Source of the DNA: Candidatus Culexmicrobium profundum
GTDB taxonomy: Archaea; Thermoproteota; Methanomethylicia; Culexarchaeales; Culexmicrobiaceae
Assembly: GCA_025061245.1 (NCBI GenBank)
Contig: JANZKD010000169.1
Span: forward strand, 1 to 5,378
Direction of reading: 5' to 3'
Length of the DNA: 5,378 bases
Position numbers and translations under genes: made by a program
Shown here: positions 1 to 5,378 of the stretch, in pieces
How positions within the stretch are numbered: position 1 is the first letter of the stretch
Layout of the letters: each line of letters starts with the position of its first letter
The notes under the pieces: generated by a model
The model's input: the letters and a program-made list of their open reading frames with translations, nothing else
Told to the model about the DNA's origin: nothing
Database searches by the model: none

Positions 1-1
1 A

Positions 2-889
2 GTTCCACCAGGAGAAAACATAATAGGAATACATATTGCATCAAAAATCTCAAAGATAAAAACCATATTTGACTATAGAGATGAATGGGAAGACTACCTA
101 ATTAGAAAAACGAAGGGCAAAATAGCTAAATCAATAGCAATAATCCTCAAGAAATTAATGATGAAAATCTATGCTGAAAGCAAAGTAATAACCTCAGTAA
201 CCAGAAACTTCACTGAAAAGCTAAGAGAAAAAGGACTAAGAGCAATAACAATCTACAATGGAGTAGATCTAGATGAATTCAAATGGGATGAAGAGAAGAA
301 GCTTAGAAGAAAATTAAAAATACCATCCAACACCCTAATAGTAGCCTTCAACGGCCACATATACAAAGACTGGTATTATAAAATGGATATAGTGGCGAAA
401 GCCATAGCACTACTAAAAAGAGAAAAAATAAGAGTAAAGCTAATGATAATTGGAAAAATTTTAGACCTAAACTTCCTAAAAATAATAGACAAATTAAAAC
501 TAAGAGAGGACATAATATACCTTGGAGTGAAAAAGGATAGAAGGGAAATTGCAGAAGCACTATCCTCAGCAGATGTAGGAGTCATACCTGGACTATACGT
601 AGAAGGACAAATACCAGCAAAATTCTTTGAATACTGCGCCTGCCATCTACCAACAATAGCAATAGCACCATCAAACTCAACACTAGCAAAAATAATACTG
701 AAAAACAAGATAGGCATCATATGTAAAACATATAAGCCAGAAGAAATGGCAGAAGCCGTAAAAACAATATATTATAACGAGAAATTTAGAAGGAAAGCAG
801 GTGAAAGAGCATATCAACTAGTTAAACTTAAATTTAATAGGGAGAAGCAAGCTGAAAGACTTGAAAGAATAATAAGAAGGATGATATAA
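2..889 (+). CDS. Glycosyltransferase, GT-B fold, GT4-like (5' end outside window)
   Basis: This is the C-terminal 295 residues of a glycosyltransferase that transfers a sugar from a nucleotide-sugar donor, probably on the cytoplasmic face during surface-glycan assembly. The frame is open from base 2 with no stop, and the part before the first Met (base 158) is clearly coding. It contains DYRDEWEDY (visible residues 24-32), like the D-x-RD-x-W segment of WbuB-type GT4 enzymes, so Met 158 is internal. Further on are YNGVD (84-88), marking the entry to the donor domain, a hydrophobic strand ending in IIG (149-151), SSADVGVIP (188-196), and PAKFFEY (205-211), which matches the common P-x-K-x-FEY motif with its nucleotide-binding Glu at 210. 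The first Glu of a strict EX7E pair is not in register (E201 is one residue early), as is common in this subgroup. About 80 to 100 N-terminal residues probably lie outside the window. The next transferase follows after 29 nt on the same strand, suggesting one operon. Donor and acceptor are unknown. Confidence 0.85.
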   Translation, partial: VPPGENIIGIHIASKISKIKTIFDYRDEWEDYLIRKTKGKIAKSIAIILKKLMMKIYAESKVITSVTRNFTEKLREKGLRAITIYNGVDLDEFKWDEEKKLRRKLKIPSNTLIVAFNGHIYKDWYYKMDIVAKAIALLKREKIRVKLMIIGKILDLNFLKIIDKLKLREDIIYLGVKKDRREIAEALSSADVGVIPGLYVEGQIPAKFFEYCACHLPTIAIAPSNSTLAKIILKNKIGIICKTYKPEEMAEAVKTIYYNEKFRRKAGERAYQLVKLKFNREKQAERLERIIRRMI

Positions 890-906
890 TGTTAATCAAC
901 TAAACT

Positions 907-914
907 GGAAGGGG
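907..914 (+). promoter_or_regulatory. Ribosome binding site deciding a TTG start
   Basis: A purine block GGAAGGGG ends 4 nt before TTG 919 and 16 nt before the first in-frame ATG (931). The spacing favours TTG. The match to a canonical GGAGG is imperfect, so the site is modest. Confidence 0.5.
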
Positions 915-918
915 AAAA

Positions 919-1872
919 TTGAAAATACTTATGATCAATCCAACCTATGGCGGCATATCAGGAACAGGACAATACGTCCGTGAATTATCAATTAGATTAA
1001 AAGAACATGGAAATGAAGTTGAGGTAATGAATATAGAAGCAGTAGGAGTAATGAATATACCAAGAATAAAAAGCATATCCTTCTACATTCTAAGCAAAAT
1101 CAAGTTAATTGAACACGTTGAAAAATATGACATCATACATATACACAACCCAAAATTTGCAGGTCTATCATCAATAAAAACACCGTCAATAATCACAGTC
1201 CACGGAGACTACATAGAATTTGAAATGAAATATGGCAGAAAAATAGCCCCCATAATGAAGTATATTGAAAAAAACATGAAGAAAGCTAAGGCAATAACCA
1301 CTGTTTCACCATTAACAGCCAAGCTAAGAGGATGGATATACACACCAAATGGAATAGACTTAGAATGGATTAGAAGAATACCAAAGAAAGAAGACGGCGG
1401 CCACATACTATGGGTTGGAAGAAACGATCCAATAAAAAGACCAACCCTATTCAAGAAAGCCATGAAAATACTCAACCTACCGAACATAGCCCTTGGAGTC
1501 GACGTAAAAGTCTCAAGAAAAGAAGTCATAGCATACATGAAGTCAAGTAAATGCCTAGTAATAACTTCAAAATGGGAAGGATTCCCAACAACCCTACTGG
1601 AAGCATGGGCATCAGGACTACCAGTAATATCAGTTCCAATACCACCCCTAAAAGCTCTAAGTAGAAAGGCAATATACTTCTCAAAGTCAGATAAACCTAA
1701 AGACATTGCAGAAGCAGTTAAACAAGTCATCTCGAAAGAAGAGTTAAGAGAAAAACTAGTTAAAGAGGGATTTAAAGAAGTAGAGAAGTATACTTGGAGC
1801 AACATAGTGAAGCAATGGATAGAAATCTATAGTAAAATAATGAAAAATAGCAGCAACCTTAATATTAACTAA
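919..1872 (+). CDS. Compact GT4-like glycosyltransferase
   Basis: This is a 317-residue retaining GT-B glycosyltransferase, probably cytoplasmic, adding one sugar during glycan assembly. The TTG start is chosen because it keeps the first Rossmann strand (MKILMINPTYGG) and sits behind a purine-rich site; starting at ATG 931 would remove that strand. N-terminal acceptor domain: glycine-rich GGISGTGQY (11-19), DIIHIHNP (71-78) and ITVHGDY (92-98), then TTVSPLT (127-133) and PNGID (143-147). C-terminal donor domain: WVGRNDPIKRP (165-175), carrying the Arg and Lys expected to contact the donor phosphates, and a perfect EX7E motif with E220 and E228 in EGFPTTLLEA, followed by ASGLPVI (231-237). It is short for the family. 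Only 52 residues separate R168 from E220, against 80 for the equivalent stretch of the transferase at 2897, and the usual IVGDGP loop is absent. It lies 29 nt after the previous transferase and 52 nt before the epimerase. The family call is firm; substrate is unknown. Confidence 0.9.
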   Translation: MKILMINPTYGGISGTGQYVRELSIRLKEHGNEVEVMNIEAVGVMNIPRIKSISFYILSKIKLIEHVEKYDIIHIHNPKFAGLSSIKTPSIITVHGDYIEFEMKYGRKIAPIMKYIEKNMKKAKAITTVSPLTAKLRGWIYTPNGIDLEWIRRIPKKEDGGHILWVGRNDPIKRPTLFKKAMKILNLPNIALGVDVKVSRKEVIAYMKSSKCLVITSKWEGFPTTLLEAWASGLPVISVPIPPLKALSRKAIYFSKSDKPKDIAEAVKQVISKEELREKLVKEGFKEVEKYTWSNIVKQWIEIYSKIMKNSSNLNIN

Positions 1873-1910
1873 GCATACCAAACTAAATAATACAATAACT
1901 CAACTCTAAA

Positions 1911-1917
1911 GAGGAGG
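1911..1917 (+). promoter_or_regulatory. Strong Shine-Dalgarno site
   Basis: GAGGAGG lies 7 nt before ATG 1925. It is the best ribosome binding site in the window and fixes the start of the epimerase gene. The other genes here have much weaker sites, so the epimerase may be translated more efficiently than its neighbours. Confidence 0.85.
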
Positions 1918-1924
1918 ACACTGC

Positions 1925-2884
1925 ATGAGAGTATTATTGACAGGCGGAGCTGGATTTATAGGCTCAAATTTAAGTGAAGAACTAATAGAAAGAGGATACA
2001 AAGTAATAATATACGACAATTATGATGAATACTATCAAGGTAAAAAATTCAACCTAAAAAACCTAGCGAAAAGAAGGGAATGTACAATAATAGAAGGAGA
2101 CATACTAGACTATGAAAAAACACTAGAAGCAATGAAAAAAACCGATATTGTAATTCACCTAGCAGCACAACCAGGAGTAAGATATTCAACTAGAAATCCA
2201 GAGAAAACCTTCAAAGTAAATGTTCTAGGAACACTAAACGTACTAAAAGCAGCAAAAAAGTCAAGTGTAAAGAAAGTGGTATTCGCATCCTCCTCATCAG
2301 TATATGGAAATCCAGAATACACTCCAATAGATGAAAAACACCCAACAAATCCAATCTCCATATATGGCATAAGCAAACTAGCAGCTGAGAAAATCTGCCT
2401 AATATACCATAGAATGGAGAAACTACCAGTAGTAATATTAAGATACCACACAGTCTACGGACCACGTCAAAGACCAGACATGGCCATACATAAATGGACT
2501 AAACAAATACTAGACAACAAGCCAGTCACAGTCTATGGAGATGGAAGACAAATAAGAGATTTCACATATGTCAGCGACGTCGTAGATGCAACCATAAAAG
2601 CCATGGAAAAAGAGGGAATAGAAGGAGAAACATTCAACATAGGCAGTGGAAAACCAATAGAAATCATAGAAGTAATAAAACTACTAGCAGAAATAATTGG
2701 AAAAGAAGTAAAAATAAAATATGAGGAACCAAAACCCGGAGACGTAAAATGCACACATGCAGAAATTCTAAAAGCAAAAAGAAAACTCAACTACAACCCC
2801 AAAACACCACTCCGAGAAGGCTTAACCAACTTCGTCGAATGGTATAAACTTTACGGAAGCAATTATTATACTAGATACCAGTAA
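1925..2884 (+). CDS. NAD-dependent nucleotide-sugar epimerase/dehydratase (extended SDR)
   Basis: This is a 319-residue extended short-chain dehydrogenase, full length for the family, probably interconverting UDP-sugars by transient oxidation at C4. Visible features are the NAD-binding TGGAGFIG (6-13), acidic D31 at the end of the second strand for the NAD ribose, GDILD (58-62), HLAAQPGVRYS (78-88), the active-site serine run at 122-125, and the catalytic YGISK pair Y147 and K151. TVYGPRQRPDMA (176-187) and GDGRQIRDFTYVSDVV (205-220) bind the nucleotide sugar. AAQPGVRYS together with GPRQRPDMA resembles UDP-glucuronate 4-epimerases and related UDP-glucose 4-epimerase-like enzymes more than dTDP-glucose dehydratases. 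H175 replaces the Phe usual in R-(Y/F)-F-TVYGP. Its placement between transferases suggests it supplies the sugar donor for one of them. The SDR family is certain; the exact reaction (4-epimerase of UDP-Glc, UDP-GlcNAc or UDP-GlcA, or a dehydratase) is not settled. Confidence 0.92.
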   Translation: MRVLLTGGAGFIGSNLSEELIERGYKVIIYDNYDEYYQGKKFNLKNLAKRRECTIIEGDILDYEKTLEAMKKTDIVIHLAAQPGVRYSTRNPEKTFKVNVLGTLNVLKAAKKSSVKKVVFASSSSVYGNPEYTPIDEKHPTNPISIYGISKLAAEKICLIYHRMEKLPVVILRYHTVYGPRQRPDMAIHKWTKQILDNKPVTVYGDGRQIRDFTYVSDVVDATIKAMEKEGIEGETFNIGSGKPIEIIEVIKLLAEIIGKEVKIKYEEPKPGDVKCTHAEILKAKRKLNYNPKTPLREGLTNFVEWYKLYGSNYYTRYQ

Positions 2885-2896
2885 CATGTGGGAATC

Positions 2897-4036
2897 ATGA
2901 GAATAGCCTTCATAGTAGCTAGTCAAATGTATCCCGACAATATAGGTGGCGCTGAGATATTTACATTTAGAATTGCAAGTGAACTAAGCAAAAGAGGATA
3001 TGAAGTTTACATAGTTGCCTTTGAAGGAGAGAAATTCAAGAGGAAGAAGATTGGTAATCTAATTCTATATGGGACAGCAAGCAAAAAATTAGCTAAGATA
3101 ATAAAAGAGAAAAGCAAGCTCTTAACGAGAATAATGATGACATACCACTTAATGAAAATTAAACCAGACATATGTATAGCAGTAATGCTACACTCAGTAA
3201 TTCCAGCCTACATCTACTCGAAAATCTTTAGGAAAAAATTAATCATAAGATATTCAGGAGGCGATGTACATCTCCTATTAACCGGTGAGAAAAGATTAGT
3301 AAGATACGTCAAGGAATATCTTGTTGCAAAGATATTCTTCACACTAATAAAAGACAAAGTTATACAAATAGCATTATCAAGAGATATGAAAAGAGACCTA
3401 CTGAAACTTGGAGCAAAAAGCGATAAGATAATATTAATACCAAATCCAATAGACAAAGAATTCTTCAAAATTGAACCCAACTATGAAGGAAACGTCATTG
3501 GATTCCTAGGAAGACTAATTGAAAGAAAAGGTATAAGAACACTAATTGAAGCATTCAAAATGCTTACAGAAAAATTTGAAGACTTAAAGCTAATTCTAAT
3601 AGGAGACGGTCCATTAAGGAAAAGTATTGTCAAAGAGATAAAAAACACAAAATTAGAAAGCAAAATAACAATAACAGGGTATAAACCATATAGTGAAATA
3701 CCGAAAATGCTAGAGAAGCTATCCATATTTGTGCTTCCATCCCATTATGGAGAAGGATTATCCAACGCCCTACTTCAAGCAATGGCTGCAAAGCTTCCAA
3801 TAATAACTACAAAAATAAGAGGAGCAACAGACTTGATAACCCATGGATACAATGGCATTCTAATATCGCCAAGAGAACCCGGCAAACTCTCAGAAGCAAT
3901 AGAAAAACTACTAAAAGACAAAAGCCTAGCCAGGAAACTTGGAAGAAATGCATATAAAACCGCCCAGAAATATTCAATGGAAAAAATTGTTAAGGAATAT
4001 GAAAAAATCATAAAACAACAATTCATAAACGCTTAA
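2897..4036 (+). CDS. Glycosyltransferase, GT4 family, with EX7Q active-site motif
   Basis: This is a 379-residue full-length GT-B transferase, probably cytoplasmic or at the membrane surface, moving a sugar from a nucleotide donor to a growing glycan. ATG 2897 is preferred because the protein then begins MRIAFIV, the first Rossmann strand; GTG 2888 in frame would add three residues without a clear ribosome site. N-terminal domain: NIGGAE (15-20), the glycine loop typical of GT4, and IIRYSGGDVH (116-125). Then come ALSRDMKRDL (159-168) and IPNPID (181-186). Donor domain: FLGRLIERKG (203-212) with R206 and K211 as likely phosphate contacts, LILIGDGPL (232-240), ITGYKPYSEIP (259-269) and VLPSHYGEGLSNALLQAM (279-296). 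In this last motif E286 is present, but the second Glu is Gln (Q294, codon CAA), and the usual AAGLP is AAKLP (K299). The fold is otherwise intact, so the enzyme may still be active. It follows the epimerase stop by 12 nt and ends the cassette. Substrates are unknown. Confidence 0.92.
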   Translation: MRIAFIVASQMYPDNIGGAEIFTFRIASELSKRGYEVYIVAFEGEKFKRKKIGNLILYGTASKKLAKIIKEKSKLLTRIMMTYHLMKIKPDICIAVMLHSVIPAYIYSKIFRKKLIIRYSGGDVHLLLTGEKRLVRYVKEYLVAKIFFTLIKDKVIQIALSRDMKRDLLKLGAKSDKIILIPNPIDKEFFKIEPNYEGNVIGFLGRLIERKGIRTLIEAFKMLTEKFEDLKLILIGDGPLRKSIVKEIKNTKLESKITITGYKPYSEIPKMLEKLSIFVLPSHYGEGLSNALLQAMAAKLPIITTKIRGATDLITHGYNGILISPREPGKLSEAIEKLLKDKSLARKLGRNAYKTAQKYSMEKIVKEYEKIIKQQFINA

Positions 4037-4073
4037 GATCTCAATTCAATTCTCATCTCATCTTCAATAAAAG

Positions 4074-4084
4074 TATTTAAAAAA
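4074..4084 (+). promoter_or_regulatory. Probable archaeal TATA box of the AlaX gene
   Basis: TATTTAAAAAA lies in the 84-nt gap after the glycan cassette, preceded by the purine-rich AAAAG, which is acceptable as a BRE. Transcription would start near base 4100 to 4106, leaving a short leader of about 15 to 20 nt before ATG 4121. The call rests on sequence and spacing alone, in an AT-rich background. Confidence 0.45.
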
Positions 4085-4107
4085 GCAACATAGGAGAGTA
4101 ATAGTCA

Positions 4108-4111
4108 GAGG
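4108..4111 (+). promoter_or_regulatory. Weak Shine-Dalgarno site before AlaX
   Basis: GAGG ends 9 nt before ATG 4121, an acceptable spacing. TAGGAGAG at 4091-4098 is a better match by bases but lies 22 nt from the start, too far to serve it. Confidence 0.4.
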
Positions 4112-4120
4112 CTTGATAAA

Positions 4121-4834
4121 ATGCAGACAAAACTCCTATACCTCTACGACAGCTATCTTAGGGAATTTGAAGCAGAAGTTGTAAAAATAGAAGAAAACAA
4201 GGTCATATTAAATCAAACAGCCTTCCATCCACTAACAGGTGGAGTAGCGAATGACACAGGCTACTTATTGAAGGATAATGAAAAATATAGAGTCATAGAC
4301 GTCAAGTTAAATAAGGAAACTGGAGAAGTAATCCACATAATTGATGGAGAAGTAAAATTAAAGCCAGGCGACAAAGTTAAGGGAGTAATCGACTGGGATA
4401 GAAGATATAGGCTCATGAAACTTCACACAGCAGCCCACCTAATAGCAGCAGTACTCTACAGAGACTACAATGCACTAATAACTGGAGGACACGTAGACGT
4501 TGAAAAAGCAAAGGAAGACTTCAACCTAGAAAAACCAGATAGGAGAATATTTGAAGACGCAGTTAGAAAGGCAAATGAAGCAGTCAAAAATAAACTTCCA
4601 GTAAAAATATACTTCCTAACAAGAGAGGAAGCCATGAAAATACCTGGAATAGTAAAGCTAGCTGAGAGAATGCCGCCAGAAGTAAAGAAGCTAAGAATAG
4701 TTGAAATAGAGGGTGTAGATATTCAGGCAGATGGAGGACCACACGTAAAAAACACTGAGGAGATAGGGGAAATAAAACTACTAAAAATTGAAAATAAGGG
4801 GAGAACAAAAAGAAGAATATACTTCACTATATAA
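4121..4834 (+). CDS. alaX: AlaX-type alanyl-tRNA editing protein (medium-length class)
   Basis: This is a 237-residue free-standing editing enzyme that hydrolyses mischarged Ser-tRNA(Ala) (and probably Gly-tRNA(Ala)) in the cytoplasm, acting in trans to alanyl-tRNA synthetase. An N-terminal beta domain carries YLYDSYLREFEAEV (7-20) and the glycine-rich motif QTAFHPLTGGVANDTG (32-47). The second half is the zinc-binding tRNA-SAD domain: LHTAAHLI (101-108) supplies H102 and H106 of the HxxxH motif, and DGGPHVKNTEEIG (204-216) stands where the CxxxH motif is expected. Having both domains but no long C-terminal extension fits the AlaX-M class (about 215 to 240 residues). Two motif positions are changed: Asp204 stands where AlaRS has Cys, and Pro207 where GGTH is usual; H208 is kept. 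The gene has its own promoter signal and is probably monocistronic. It converges with the membrane-protein gene, whose stop codon ends 10 nt away. Confidence 0.93.
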   Translation: MQTKLLYLYDSYLREFEAEVVKIEENKVILNQTAFHPLTGGVANDTGYLLKDNEKYRVIDVKLNKETGEVIHIIDGEVKLKPGDKVKGVIDWDRRYRLMKLHTAAHLIAAVLYRDYNALITGGHVDVEKAKEDFNLEKPDRRIFEDAVRKANEAVKNKLPVKIYFLTREEAMKIPGIVKLAERMPPEVKKLRIVEIEGVDIQADGGPHVKNTEEIGEIKLLKIENKGRTKRRIYFTI

Positions 4835-4844
4835 TTAAGGTAAA

Positions 4845-5378
4845 TTACGTCCTCTTCATCACACTATCACATGCAAAGTACAGTATAATGGCTGAAATGA
4901 AGTTTAATATCTGAACAAAAATCCCAACAATATAAAGTATACCTGAAACAAGAAACAGTGACTCCTTAAAATTATCATATAATTTAAAGAGAGCAATTAT
5001 TAATCCAATCTTACCGATAAACAGCAATATGAATCCAACAATCATTAGAATACCGCCAATAAGAATAACTAGGGTTAAAGCTCCAACTGCAATTAAAATT
5101 TAAACCCGCAACATAACCAGTCTTAACAAGTGTATGAGGAGTACCAAAGGAAACCTCATCATAATCTCTCAAATCCCTCATAGCCCCTAAAAGATAGGCA
5201 TAAACAGCTATAAGCAGTAAAATTGCACCAATCAAAAATAAAACACCAAGAAAGAAGCCTCCGAGAAATGGGAAAGCTCCAGCCATATGAGGGCCAGGAC
5301 CCATAGCAGCACGGAAGAAAAACATTGGAATCCAAGAAAGGAAACCCAAGCCGAAAATTAAGTCTGCAATAATAGAAA
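4845..5378 (-). pseudogene. Multi-pass membrane protein, DUF996-like, frame broken (5' end outside window)
   Basis: This reads leftward from the window edge. The first frame is open from base 5376 and gives about 91 residues: a Gly/Pro/Met-rich loop, a hydrophobic helix (FFLGVLFLIGAILLLIAVYA), then a polar stretch RDLRDYDEVSFGTPH ending at TGYVAG. From about base 5104 this frame becomes unlike a membrane protein (Asn, Cys, Trp, Tyr and Ser rich) and stops near 5011. The neighbouring frame from about base 5099 carries on with ILIAVGALTLVILIGG, further hydrophobic helices, a polar LYDNFKES loop and a last helix ending at CDSVMKRT, with TAA at 4845-4847. Joining the frames by skipping one base gives about 176 visible residues with roughly four or five membrane segments. 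The helix pattern and the FLVSGILYIVG segment recall DUF996, an archaeal membrane family of unknown function; this assignment is from memory of the family. The break may be a real mutation, a sequencing error in the A/T run, or recoding. Confidence 0.65.
5095..5104 (-). other. Frameshift point in the membrane-protein gene
   Basis: On the coding strand the run is TTTAAATTTT. Before it the first frame is sensible; after it the frame one base further on is sensible and is preceded by an in-frame TAA within the run. Removing one base here (a +1 shift) restores a continuous hydrophobic protein, so an extra A or T in the homopolymer runs is the simplest explanation. Confidence 0.65.

Noticed and set aside
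158..889. Met at 158 as the true start of the first transferase
   Set aside because: The frame is open upstream to the window edge, and the upstream residues include a conserved GT4 segment (DYRDEWEDY), so the gene starts outside the window.
889..903. Four-codon ORF (ATG TTA ATC AAC TAA) overlapping the stop of the first transferase
   Set aside because: It has no ribosome site, no sequence interest and is expected by chance; it probably has no role.
1209..1805. 198-codon open frame on the - strand inside the second transferase
   Set aside because: It lies wholly antisense to a well-supported gene, encodes Ser/Leu/Phe-rich sequence without a recognisable domain, and is expected because an A-rich sense strand leaves few stops in its complement.
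1884..1892. TATA-like TAAATAATA before the epimerase
   Set aside because: A start site 25 to 30 nt downstream would fall in or just after the strong Shine-Dalgarno site and make it useless. The element is also poor evidence in AT-rich DNA.
4037..4066. Pyrimidine-rich stretch after the cassette as an archaeal terminator
   Set aside because: It is C/T-mixed with no run of more than two T residues and no hairpin, unlike the oligo-T tracts that terminate archaeal transcription.
4845..5349. Two separate small membrane proteins (66 and 112 codons) at the right end
   Set aside because: The frames are adjacent, overlap only where the 112-codon frame has lost coding character, and join into one hydrophobic protein by a one-base shift. 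The 66-codon frame also has sensible hydrophobic sequence before its first Met.
1..5378. CRISPR repeats, insertion-sequence ends, tRNA genes or a defence module
   Set aside because: I saw no spaced direct repeats, terminal inverted repeats, transposase motifs, tRNA-like T-arm sequence or nuclease/effector domains on either strand.

Overview
The window looks like chromosomal DNA from a thermophilic archaeon, most likely in or near Thermoproteota. The evidence is indirect. The coding strand is very A-rich and AT-rich, Ile is mostly ATA, Arg mostly AGA and Leu often CTA. All six visible stop codons are TAA. Start codons include TTG, and one intergenic gap carries an archaeal-type TATA element with a weak Shine-Dalgarno site behind it. 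Two genes are typical of archaea: a free-standing AlaX editing enzyme and a membrane protein resembling DUF996. There is no rRNA or other marker to fix the lineage.

Bases 1 to 4036 hold a surface-glycan cassette of four genes, all on the + strand and closely spaced (29, 52 and 12 nt gaps). In order these are: a GT-B glycosyltransferase cut by the left window edge; a short GT-B glycosyltransferase starting at TTG; an NAD-dependent sugar epimerase/dehydratase of the UDP-glucuronate or UDP-glucose 4-epimerase type; and a full-length GT-B glycosyltransferase. The epimerase probably makes a nucleotide sugar, and the three different transferases probably add sugars in turn to a lipid-linked or surface glycan (S-layer or N-glycan, or exopolysaccharide). 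No oligosaccharyltransferase, flippase or polymerase is visible, so the end product cannot be named.

Bases 4037 to 4120 are an intergenic gap with a probable TATA box. It drives a single gene, a medium-length AlaX alanyl-tRNA editing protein (4121 to 4834), which is unrelated to the glycan genes. Ten bases beyond it, converging on the - strand, is the 3' part of a multi-pass membrane protein (4845 to 5378 and beyond) whose reading frame is broken once, in an A/T run at 5095 to 5104.

I see no CRISPR array, insertion sequence, tRNA, rRNA or defence system, and no clear new biological system. The points most worth checking are the frame break in the membrane protein, the replaced zinc-ligand cysteine in AlaX, the Gln in place of the second Glu of the third transferase's EX7E motif, and the unusually short donor domain of the second transferase.
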